This document shows positions 13,432-20,808 of a stretch of DNA of 30,651 nt, one piece after another. Positions within the stretch are counted from its first letter, which is position 1. Each line of letters begins with the position of its first letter. The notes beneath the pieces were generated by a model that saw only the letters and a program-made list of their open reading frames with translations, was not told the origin of the DNA and did not search any database. Source of the stretch: a virus; the IMG/VR virus record IMGVR_UViG_3300006059_000008, positions 1 to 30,651 of that record. One strand, written 5' to 3'. The position numbers and the translations under genes were made by a program.

Positions 13432-14049
13432 ATGAAAAAGGTTTCAGGTCTGATAGTGGGTGCCGCCGTGGTTGCCGTTCTAAGCGGTTGCAGTGGGGGT
13501 GGCGCCACAACAACACCACCAGCGACAACGCACGCAACACCTGCCCAGTCCGCCCCCACAGCGACCACGCCATCCGTGGCCGCACCAGTCCTGAGTGTAC
13601 GTGGGAACCACATCAAAACTGTTGGGGAGCAAGCTGGCATAACCGACCCACTCAACGGCAATCCCATCGCCACCTTCACCATCACAAAGATTGTTGTCGA
13701 CCCGACCTGTGACGGGCCAGCACCCCAGCCACCCCAGAACGGGCACTACATCGAGATCTTCGCAACAGCAGCCGTCGCACCCAACGCTGGTGTCCCGCTA
13801 CAGGATGGGATGTCGCCCGACTATGGGTGGACGTACGTGGACCCGGCGGGGAACACATCAGGGGCAGGGACCGCATCAGGCAACGCATCAACTTGCTTGG
13901 CACAAACTGACTTGATTGAGAACAACATTCTTCCCGGGGATAAGTCGACGGGTGCGTTTGTGATTGATGTTCCGGATACTACCGGTACTTTGGTGTACAA
14001 GCTGATGGGTGTTCAAGCGGGTTGGGAATACCAGATCCCAGCAAAATAG
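13432..14049 (+). CDS. Secreted lipoprotein, likely lysogenic-conversion factor
   Basis: This 205-residue protein has a classic lipoprotein signal: basic MKKVSG, a hydrophobic core, and the lipobox VLSGC with the Cys near residue 20. A Thr/Pro/Ala-rich linker follows (to about residue 50), then a beta-rich domain resembling DUF4352-type lipoprotein domains (ITDPLNGNPIATFTITKI ... GHYIEIFATAAV). It would be anchored on the outside of the cell membrane. Its place between int and the lysis genes, on the lysogeny strand, suggests expression from the prophage, possibly for superinfection exclusion or host fitness. The ATG at 13432 lies seven bases after GAGGA. Confidence 0.8.
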   Translation: MKKVSGLIVGAAVVAVLSGCSGGGATTTPPATTHATPAQSAPTATTPSVAAPVLSVRGNHIKTVGEQAGITDPLNGNPIATFTITKIVVDPTCDGPAPQPPQNGHYIEIFATAAVAPNAGVPLQDGMSPDYGWTYVDPAGNTSGAGTASGNASTCLAQTDLIENNILPGDKSTGAFVIDVPDTTGTLVYKLMGVQAGWEYQIPAK

Positions 14050-14056
14050 GCACAAA

Positions 14057-14091
14057 AAAGTGCCCCACCTCAATCTGAGGTGGGGCGCTTT
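14057..14091. terminator. Bidirectional rho-independent terminator between converging operons
   Basis: A stem of about 16 bases (arms 14057-14072 and 14076-14091, one G-U pair, loop ATC) is followed on the minus-strand transcript by TTTTTT and on the plus strand by a short T run. It sits between the lipoprotein stop (14049) and the last late gene (14099), so it can end both transcripts. Confidence 0.9.
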
Positions 14092-14098
14092 GGTGTTG

Positions 14099-14500
14099 TT
14101 AGGGTGCGAGTGGTTCGGGGTTTGTAGGAGTAACCACGATCAGACCCGAAGCGGTGGCAACGGCAGGGGCGCTGTCGCTGATGGCTGCACTCAATGCGTC
14201 ACTGGCCTGCTTGTAAGATGTGGCGTTGCTGCCAAGTGGACCAGTACCCGTGAGGGTGGATGTCACAGCGGGCGCGGCCGGTGCTTCTGGCGCGGGCACA
14301 ACGCGCAGCGGATCAGTCTTCCACCAAGCGGCGAACGTGCCAATGCCCAGAGTGACAAGAGTGAAAGCCAGCCCCTGACCCGCCCCCAACCAGGAGAACG
14401 TGTCAGGGGTGATGCTCACACTGACCTGCAACAGCAGACCAACAATAGCGGCAACAGCAGCGCCAGCGGTGACTTTGGGAGATACGGGGGAAGCGGTCAT
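14099..14500 (-). CDS. Holin-like membrane protein, last gene of the late operon
   Basis: This 133-residue protein has two hydrophobic segments near the N-terminus, about 11-30 (TAGAAVAAIVGLLLQVSVSI) and 42-60 (QGLAFTLVTLGIGTFAAWW), then a long Ala/Pro/Ser-rich tail. Two membrane helices, small size and position just after the endolysin fit a phage holin, which opens the membrane for lysis at the right time. The extended tail is unusual for a holin. The ATG at 14500 overlaps the preceding stop by ATGA and has an AGGAG site. Confidence 0.68.
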   Translation of the reverse strand: MTASPVSPKVTAGAAVAAIVGLLLQVSVSITPDTFSWLGAGQGLAFTLVTLGIGTFAAWWKTDPLRVVPAPEAPAAPAVTSTLTGTGPLGSNATSYKQASDALSAAISDSAPAVATASGLIVVTPTNPEPLAP

Positions 14501-14634
14501 TTGGGGGTGCTCCTGTAATGGTTCCATGCGCGGCGTGATGCGCGTTCGGTCTGGTATTCGCGGGTGATTCGGGCGGTCATGATCGTCAGGTAGGCGAACG
14601 CGGCCGCGCCACCGGTGATGAGTGCCGGTTTCAC
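14497..14634 (-). CDS. 45-residue membrane protein in the lysis cassette
   Basis: A GTG at 14634 overlaps the endolysin stop by GTGA, and its TGA overlaps the holin-like ATG by ATGA. The 45-residue product starts MKPALITGGAAAFAYLTIM, one hydrophobic segment, and continues with a strongly basic tail (RITREYQTERASRRAW). Exact fit between coupled lysis genes supports it. It may be a second holin subunit, an antiholin or a pinholin-like partner. Confidence 0.68.
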   Translation of the reverse strand: MKPALITGGAAAFAYLTIMTARITREYQTERASRRAWNHYRSTPK

Positions 14635-16307
14635 GGGGCGGGTTTCGTGGCGAGTTGCGCGGCCAATGCGGCGACGGTCGCGGCGGGCAGTTCAGCCTGC
14701 AACGTTGCAGCAAGCTGCGTTACCTGATCCGGGGTCAGGTTCAGGACACTACCCGGTTTCGTGTTGATCGCGTTCAGCAGAGTTGGGACGTTGGTTGTCA
14801 CACCGGCGGGGGTTGTGAATTGCTGGTTCAGAACAGCGGCGGGCAATGCGGCGATGGCGGCATTTGTTGCGGTCGCAGCCGACGCAACAGCAGCAGTGGC
14901 GGCGTTACCAGCCGATGCCGCCGCCGTCTTCGTACCAGTATTCCAAGTGTCCGACCACCCGACAGACAGTCCAAGCGTGGTGGTGGTGCGACCGGTAGTG
15001 GGCTGAACCCCGTTGTACCCATACCACGGGACACTGAATTTCATAACCTGGTTTGGTACGTCATGGACCATCGACCTGATGATAGCAACCATGTCAAGGA
15101 CTGACGTCTGGTTGCCCTCGGTGTCGAGGTTCCGTTCTTGCAGGACTGCCCTTACAGCGTTTTTCACATCGTCGATTGTTGCCATTGCTAGCCAGTCTCC
15201 TTGAGAAGTGGGGGTGCCGTAGGCGACCCATTGTGAGGCGGTGAGGTAGAAAACGGATAGGTCGATGCCGGTGTATCCGCCGATGCTGCCTCCGGTGCCG
15301 GCGTATTGCCAGCCGACGAGGAACGGCCATGACGTCGCGGGAGGTGTCCACCCGGCACCAACGAACCCGGTGACAGTGTTGTAGGGGTATTGGGCGACCC
15401 ACAACCCGATGTTCGCGTTCCGGACACTGGACCAGTCGTAGGCGAGTGACACGGACGATGACATGTAGATCACGGGCATGATGCCAGTCTTGGCGAACAC
15501 ATACTGGCACCATGCGAGTGCCCATGGGATGTCAGAGAGGGTGCATTCTTCCCAGTCGAGGAAGATAATCGTGCGGCCGTCCAGGTATTGGGTGGCGTTG
15601 TCGAGGAAGTGTTGTGCCTCATCGGCGGGGGCAGGCCCGTCGCCGGCCCGAATATGGTAGAGGCCGAGGAGTTTCCCGGCGTTACGGGTGCGGGCGACCT
15701 CGTCGGCGCCGTAGGGATTTACGCCGATACTGCCGTAGGTGAGTCCAACAATGACAGCGTCCGCACCGGTGGCACCGACGTCCATTCCGGCTTGGTATCG
15801 GCTAATGTCGATCACGTTGAGGGACATTGGGGGCGCCTCCGTAAGGTATTCGGTGCAGTAAGTGGCGGGGTCTACCCGGCCATACGTGTTGGGGTTGAAC
15901 GTAAAGTTCGGCGGCAGTGCCTCGAAGTGCAGATGCGGTCCGCTGGTCATCGTTCCGGTGTCCCCTGATAGGGCGATGGTTTCGCCCTGTGCTACCACGT
16001 CACCGGGTTTCACGAGTGTTTGGCTGAGGTGGCAGAACGTGAACTTGGGATTGTCTGGTCCGCAATCCAGGACGACACAGATGCCCCCGCCCGCTGTCAG
16101 CCAGTAGGCGTTGTCCGTGCCGTATTGCGTGGTGAACGGTTGCGCGTGAATGATTGTGCCGGCGGCAGGGGCGAGTACGCGTGTGCCTATGGCGTCTCCG
16201 AGGTCGGTGCCGGTGTGCCCTCCGGGCGGGTTGTAGCCGCCCGGGTTGGCGCCGAAGAGTTGGTTCGTGCTGGTGCCTGCGATGACGGGCCAGATGTAGT
16301 CAACCAT
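14631..16307 (-). CDS. Two-domain endolysin: M23 peptidase plus GH25 lysozyme
   Basis: This 558-residue enzyme has an N-terminal M23 zinc endopeptidase (about 1-155) with HTGTD (His31, Asp35), His93 and HLH (125-127). A GH25-type glycosidase follows (about 163-365) with DISRYQ (Asp167), FLDWEE (Asp251, Glu253) and GIDLSVF (Asp349). The last 180 residues are Ala/Thr rich with heptad-like TAAASAGNAATAAV repeats and probably serve in oligomerisation or wall binding. It would cut both peptide bridges and glycan strands of peptidoglycan. It lacks a signal peptide, so release needs the holin. The ATG at 16307 follows AGGAGG. Confidence 0.93.
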   Translation of the reverse strand: MVDYIWPVIAGTSTNQLFGANPGGYNPPGGHTGTDLGDAIGTRVLAPAAGTIIHAQPFTTQYGTDNAYWLTAGGGICVVLDCGPDNPKFTFCHLSQTLVKPGDVVAQGETIALSGDTGTMTSGPHLHFEALPPNFTFNPNTYGRVDPATYCTEYLTEAPPMSLNVIDISRYQAGMDVGATGADAVIVGLTYGSIGVNPYGADEVARTRNAGKLLGLYHIRAGDGPAPADEAQHFLDNATQYLDGRTIIFLDWEECTLSDIPWALAWCQYVFAKTGIMPVIYMSSSVSLAYDWSSVRNANIGLWVAQYPYNTVTGFVGAGWTPPATSWPFLVGWQYAGTGGSIGGYTGIDLSVFYLTASQWVAYGTPTSQGDWLAMATIDDVKNAVRAVLQERNLDTEGNQTSVLDMVAIIRSMVHDVPNQVMKFSVPWYGYNGVQPTTGRTTTTLGLSVGWSDTWNTGTKTAAASAGNAATAAVASAATATNAAIAALPAAVLNQQFTTPAGVTTNVPTLLNAINTKPGSVLNLTPDQVTQLAATLQAELPAATVAALAAQLATKPAP

Positions 16308-16315
16308 GGGGCCTC

Positions 16316-16732
16316 CTATGGGGTGGTGTCCTTCTGGTTGACGTTGATAGTCGTCGTTTGTCCATTGCCACCGATGAGCGCCTTGATGTGGGTTAGCTCG
16401 GCCTGTACGTCGGCTAGTCCGGCTTCGGTTCGCATGACACCGTCTTTGACGGATGACCCATTATTGAATTCCACTTCGTGACGGATCGTTTCCAGAACCC
16501 CGTTCTGTTTGGCGAGAACTTCGTCCTGGATATCGAACCGTTCAAAGATCGACGGTACGTAAGGTTGCCCGGTCTTCTTGTTCTCTGGTGCACCTACGCA
16601 ATTCTTCAAGAACGTTGATCCGCCCTTGAAGCTTGGAAGAAGGTGTTTGAAGAACACGACAGCCAAGGCAGTGAGGAGCGCCACGACGACGCTGCCCACA
16701 CCGGCAAGGGCACTAATTTCCATCCAATTCAT
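16316..16732 (-). CDS. Membrane-anchored coiled-coil-like protein near the lysis genes
   Basis: This 138-residue protein has one N-terminal membrane helix (about 6-28, ALAGVGSVVVALLTALAVVF), a short basic patch, then a helical region with NGVLETIRHEV and AGLADVQAELTHIKALIG that could form a coiled coil. It resembles the DUF2746-like proteins that sit between tail and lysis genes in actinobacterial phages. The role is not established; a tail or lysis accessory is possible. The ATG at 16732 has a weak ribosome site and lies three bases after the preceding stop. Confidence 0.65.
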   Translation of the reverse strand: MNWMEISALAGVGSVVVALLTALAVVFFKHLLPSFKGGSTFLKNCVGAPENKKTGQPYVPSIFERFDIQDEVLAKQNGVLETIRHEVEFNNGSSVKDGVMRTEAGLADVQAELTHIKALIGGNGQTTTINVNQKDTTP

Positions 16733-16735
16733 GGC

Positions 16736-17656
16736 TCAACCCACCTTTGTCATCTTGACTCGGGTGGACATGGTAGCTGTCTGATTCCATGTGGCGCCGA
16801 AAGTCAGTGTCGCCCCGGCAACCCCAGCGAACGTGAACGCACCCGTCGTGAGCTGACCCCCATACCCGGATGAAGTATGGGACAGGTGATACACGGCAGA
16901 TTGGTCGTACGCCCACAATTGGAGTGCAGAATAAGCGGAACCGCCCGGAGTTGCTCGGGAGCTGACAATGTAGATGCCGCCCGTGGACAGGGTGATGGTG
17001 CCACCCGACCCGCCAGTCGCGAACCCGCCGTTGTAAGTATTGGCCGTGTCCAGTGACAGGGTGCCAAAATTCTGACCGCTGCCTCCCGTTTGTGAAGCGG
17101 ACGTTGACGTCCATTCCATGTGGCGCATGTTATAGGGGACGGACACATTGTGAATGTTGGTATTGGTAATGCTAGTTACGCCGTTACCGACCCGGACCCA
17201 CGCCAGAGGGATTGCGTTATTCGGGATCGAGGGTGCATTGGTCGGGTATGTTGCACCAGAGGCCGGTGTCCCGGAGACAACGAAAGTTGTGCTGACACCA
17301 TCCACGGACCCCGAATACTGGGTATCGTTCACGGCCACGTAGATCATGTCAATGCGTGGGTTGGTCGGATCGGATGAGGCAATCGTTGCCGTAACCACAG
17401 ATTCGTTCTCCGCATAATACATGGCCTGGGAGGAGAAGTTCCCGCCGGAAACGTTGGCAACATTCGTGCCCGGGATGTAGCACCGTCCAACACCGATCTG
17501 GACCGCCATGGACGGCGTACCGGTCTGGGCTACAGCCAAATCGCCAAGGGACACGACCCCGCCACCGGGAGGAATGACCGAAGACATGGCTTGGCGGAAC
17601 AACTGGGCGGAATGGGCTACGTTTTGCAGCGCGAAGGGGACAGCAGAAAAAGCCAT
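16736..17656 (-). CDS. Minor tail protein / receptor-binding candidate
   Basis: This 306-residue protein has an N-terminal domain (about 1-150) of the type found in actinophage tail tips, with FRQAMSSVIPPGGGVVSLGDL and IDMIYVAVND. A C-terminal Gly/Ser/Thr-rich beta domain (about 185-306) resembles a C1q/TNF-like jelly roll: YNGGFATGGSGGTITLSTGG followed by IYIVSSRA and ALQLWAYD. Such domains often bind receptors. It is the last tail gene before the lysis region. The ATG at 17656 follows AGGAGG. Confidence 0.75.
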   Translation of the reverse strand: MAFSAVPFALQNVAHSAQLFRQAMSSVIPPGGGVVSLGDLAVAQTGTPSMAVQIGVGRCYIPGTNVANVSGGNFSSQAMYYAENESVVTATIASSDPTNPRIDMIYVAVNDTQYSGSVDGVSTTFVVSGTPASGATYPTNAPSIPNNAIPLAWVRVGNGVTSITNTNIHNVSVPYNMRHMEWTSTSASQTGGSGQNFGTLSLDTANTYNGGFATGGSGGTITLSTGGIYIVSSRATPGGSAYSALQLWAYDQSAVYHLSHTSSGYGGQLTTGAFTFAGVAGATLTFGATWNQTATMSTRVKMTKVG

Positions 17657-17665
17657 TGCGGCCTC

Positions 17666-18727
17666 CTAGGGCTGGATGGTGTAGGGGAGTGGTTGTGGTT
17701 CCGGGTTGGGTGCCGCGTAGGCGGGGATCGTTGGTGCCCATGATGGCGGCGTGTATGTTGCCGTGCTGGATGCGGGTGGCGACCATTGCGGCAGTGGTGC
17801 CTGGATTTGTGCAATCAGGGATTGTACTTGCGCGGTGAGTACTGCAACCTGTGATTCCAGTGCCGCTATGCGCCCCTCATGGTCGATGAGTACCGACTGT
17901 TGGGCAACAGGGAGGAGGTCAAATCGGAGCCCGTCAATGTTGCCTTCGAACCACTGCACGATCTCGGGAACATGTTCATGGACTTGCTCGGCGATCATGC
18001 CAAACTCGTTCGCTGGACCGGTAACCAGTTGCTCAGGGCCTTCATGTCCATCGGGTAGTGGGACAAGAACGGGGAGCCGGTCGAAGAGTACGGGGACAAG
18101 TTTGAGTACTTCGGCCGGGTCGATGGTGTGCTTACGGACGTTGGTCTTGTACCGGATGGACGACACATTCTTGCCCATATGATTGCTGCCGTCGTTACCA
18201 ACCCATACCGCAAAGAAGCTCGTGCCGGGGACGTTGTTGTTGTAGGCGTAGGCGGAACCGTCTGCATTGATGGAGTTGGTGGCCTGATTGGCGTTGGATA
18301 CCGCCCCAGAAATGTTTGAACCGGCAATAGGTACGGTGGGTGTGAATGTTGAAGGGATGCCGGTGATGGACCCCCATGAAACTGAGGTTGCGTTGATGAC
18401 TTGCTGCCATGCTGAGCCGGTCCAAATTTCCAGCCCGTAGTTGCCCGGGTTGGATAGGAGGGCGCCCATGCGGGCTTGGGCGGTGCCAGTGTTGTCGTAG
18501 CAGATCATGGTGCCATCTGAGGTTTCTAGGAAGTTCACGAGAACCCCGGCGGCGTTGTAACTGTGCAGCCCGGTCGCATCCGTTGCAAGACCGGGTGTAC
18601 CGCCGCCGATCTGGCCCGTGGACGCATTCAACAGCACGGGCTGGGTGGAGAGTCCGGCCGATACGGCCTGCATGCTTTTTAGGCGCTCCGCCAACTCATG
18701 GGTTGGGTCCAGGATTGGGTTCACCAT
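17666..18727 (-). CDS. Tail fibre with S74 self-cleaving intramolecular chaperone
   Basis: This 353-residue protein has an N-terminal fibre part (about 1-187) and a chaperone of endosialidase type (peptidase S74). The S74 part begins at NVSSIRYKTNV, with Ser189 and Lys194 five residues apart as in the known Ser/Lys cleavage pair. It continues with FGMIAEQVHEHVPEIV and a C-terminal coiled coil (about 275-308, EGRIAALESQVAVL). The chaperone helps three chains fold and is then cut off. A Pro-rich tail of about 45 residues follows the coiled coil, which is unusual. The ATG at 18727 has an AGGAG site. Confidence 0.82.
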   Translation of the reverse strand: MVNPILDPTHELAERLKSMQAVSAGLSTQPVLLNASTGQIGGGTPGLATDATGLHSYNAAGVLVNFLETSDGTMICYDNTGTAQARMGALLSNPGNYGLEIWTGSAWQQVINATSVSWGSITGIPSTFTPTVPIAGSNISGAVSNANQATNSINADGSAYAYNNNVPGTSFFAVWVGNDGSNHMGKNVSSIRYKTNVRKHTIDPAEVLKLVPVLFDRLPVLVPLPDGHEGPEQLVTGPANEFGMIAEQVHEHVPEIVQWFEGNIDGLRFDLLPVAQQSVLIDHEGRIAALESQVAVLTAQVQSLIAQIQAPLPQWSPPASSTATYTPPSWAPTIPAYAAPNPEPQPLPYTIQP

Positions 18728-18737
18728 GGGGCAACTC

Positions 18738-19853
18738 CTAAAAGACGGGTGGGGTGTTCAATGTCAAGGTGACGGTTGGTACACCCTCAGTCGGGTACGT
18801 GACTTGGTAGGCGACAATCCGCCACCACTGCCGCAACCCATTCGGGAAATACGCGGTCGGTGGGGACGTCAAAGGGACGTCGTCACCAATACCGAAACCA
18901 CCGAGTGGGCACGCCGCATGCGTGACCGGGATCGTCACCGTATAGACGGTCACGGGGCCACCAAACATTTGCACCGCACCATTGCTGATCGATTGCAGTT
19001 GAGATTGGGACGTAACCCGGTTGTACTGGTACAGGGTCTGCATCAGCGGGGGTTGGCCTAGTCCGCCGATGGGGAACGGTGCCGTGGATACGGCAGTGGG
19101 TTGGGACGCGCCCGTACCTGAACCCACAACGGTCGCCTGGTTACCGGTGTTCGTCGTATCCGTGGACCGCGTCCACATGAGGACGCGGGTAAGATCCAGC
19201 ACCCACCCCGAGGAGTTTCGGTCCTGACCACACCTCGGGGAAACAATGTTGAACAGGTGCTGGGGTACACCGTTCTGGAACGTCGACGACATGTAATAGT
19301 CGACCCCACCCACACCCGGGGTGACGCCCATGGTCATGTCGGACAGGATTTGTGAAACTTTGATGTATTGGCCGACGTTATAGGCAGGGGTGAAGGGTGG
19401 TGGCGGGTTTGTCAGACGCATGTTGGGGATCAAGCCAATGTTCGCCCCGGGTACTGCCTGCACGTCGGTGATGACCTGCCCCATGAGCGTTGCGGGGCTG
19501 ATCGGGCTCGTGTACGAGTTAGCGGCGAACACGGAGGTGAAATATCCGGTGAGCATGGTGCCCGTGATCTGCAACAACGGGCTGGTCGGGTCCATGGTGG
19601 AGGTGCGGGCGATCCCGGCAAAGAGGATGTTCTGGTTGACGTCGGAGAAAATGACCTTGAACGGGTTATCGCCCAGCCCCAGGATCACGGAGGTTTGCTG
19701 TGACGTGGTTTTGTCAGTCAGATCGAGTGCGAAGCTGAACGGGCCAGCATCATTCATGCGAACCGTGTAGGTGGGGGCGATAGCCTGCAAGTCCGTGAGT
19801 AGTACGTTCGTGCACAAGTCCCAGGCGGTCACTTTGATGACGTTGTTCGCCAC
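18738..19853 (-). CDS. Minor tail protein, baseplate hub-like
   Basis: This 371-residue protein starts MANNVIKVTAWDLCTNVLL. It resembles the ReqiPepy6 gp37-like minor tail proteins, with early beta strands (TYTVRMNDAGPFSFALDL, KVIFSDVNQNILFAGIA) that match hub-type domains. It would sit at the tail tip, attached to the distal tail protein encoded just before it. The GTG at 19853 follows AGGAGG at a good distance. The family assignment rests on fold-like patterns and gene order. Confidence 0.75.
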   Translation of the reverse strand: MANNVIKVTAWDLCTNVLLTDLQAIAPTYTVRMNDAGPFSFALDLTDKTTSQQTSVILGLGDNPFKVIFSDVNQNILFAGIARTSTMDPTSPLLQITGTMLTGYFTSVFAANSYTSPISPATLMGQVITDVQAVPGANIGLIPNMRLTNPPPPFTPAYNVGQYIKVSQILSDMTMGVTPGVGGVDYYMSSTFQNGVPQHLFNIVSPRCGQDRNSSGWVLDLTRVLMWTRSTDTTNTGNQATVVGSGTGASQPTAVSTAPFPIGGLGQPPLMQTLYQYNRVTSQSQLQSISNGAVQMFGGPVTVYTVTIPVTHAACPLGGFGIGDDVPLTSPPTAYFPNGLRQWWRIVAYQVTYPTEGVPTVTLTLNTPPVF

Positions 19854-19862
19854 GGTGGCCTC

Positions 19863-20789
19863 CTAAATGGTTGCGTAGGTGGGGAGCACGTACCCGGTGA
19901 GTGTCCCGGCGACTGCTGTTGAGTCGATGGACCCGAACCCGATGGGTGTGGTGCCGGGTGTGATTTGGAAGAATTGGGTGCTGATGTCGACGACGTTGTT
20001 GCGGTTCGATTGCCCGTTCAACGTGACAACCCCGGACTGGACATCAACGGTGAGGACGTCGGAAGATCCAAGAATGATGTTGAGCTGGATCTGTTGGCCT
20101 GTTGTCTGGTTGTAGATGGTGGGCTGTGTGCAGGGGCCTTGGATGACGAATAGCGGGTTGGCGTTGTAGGTGCCATTGTTGGTGAGGGTGAAGCTGCCAC
20201 CGGTCGAGGCACCGAACGAGGCCGGGAATGTGACAGGGAAACTGAGCCCAGATGTGGGGTTGGGGAGCCCACAAGAGCTGGACACCACAGCAAGGTCGTA
20301 GAGGAGTCCGTCAGGGCATGTCCACTCACTAGCGATGTTGATTTGGCCGTGGGTGAAGGCTGCGTCGATGTTGGTGTTGTATTTGGTGGGGCGCCCGAAC
20401 ATGCCCAGTGGGACGGCCCGGTTGGGGAGTTGCACTTGGACCATGTTGACGGGTTTGATGGTGCCAATGCCCGCGAATTGCCGCAGGTAATCACCACCGG
20501 AAAGAACAACCGTTGAAGGGTCGGACACGTTTTGGTGACACGCTGACGCCATGGCGCGCATGGCTTCCGTTGTGGTCGTATTCGCGATCCGGGTGATCTG
20601 GTACGTGACCGTCACGGTACGTTCACCCACATAGTTCAGGCCCGGAACGGAACCATCACGCTGCCCGCGCGCCGCGTCAGAAGAACGCAACGGGGGCATG
20701 TCCAACAATCCGGTAATCCCGGACAGTTCAACACCCGTCCCGTTCCCCAAGATGGTGCCGTTTGGCATTTGCAACTGGTAAACCAGCAA
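19863..20789 (-). CDS. Distal tail (Dit)-like protein
   Basis: This 308-residue protein follows the tape measure gene, where distal tail proteins are expected. It has a Dit-like N-terminal half (ISGITGLLDMPPLRSSD region, then VTVTYQITRI) and a beta-rich C-terminal half with FTLTNNGTYNANPLFVIQG, a galectin-like pattern seen in long Dit proteins. The start is a TTG at 20789, or possibly the ATG seven codons later. Either start lies in a large inverted repeat (20751-20764 / 20787-20800) that may control translation. Confidence 0.78.
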   Translation of the reverse strand: MLVYQLQMPNGTILGNGTGVELSGITGLLDMPPLRSSDAARGQRDGSVPGLNYVGERTVTVTYQITRIANTTTTEAMRAMASACHQNVSDPSTVVLSGGDYLRQFAGIGTIKPVNMVQVQLPNRAVPLGMFGRPTKYNTNIDAAFTHGQINIASEWTCPDGLLYDLAVVSSSCGLPNPTSGLSFPVTFPASFGASTGGSFTLTNNGTYNANPLFVIQGPCTQPTIYNQTTGQQIQLNIILGSSDVLTVDVQSGVVTLNGQSNRNNVVDISTQFFQITPGTTPIGFGSIDSTAVAGTLTGYVLPTYATI

Positions 20790-20800
20790 ACGGCACCATC
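20751..20800 (-). promoter_or_regulatory. Perfect 14-base inverted repeat over the Dit-like start codon
   Basis: GATGGTGCCGTTTG (20751-20764, plus strand) and its exact complement CAAACGGCACCATC (20787-20800) flank 22 bases. In the minus-strand mRNA, the AAGGA ribosome site and the TTG start touch or lie in the first arm, so folding would hide the start. Confidence 0.6.
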
Positions 20801-20808
20801 CTTAGGAG

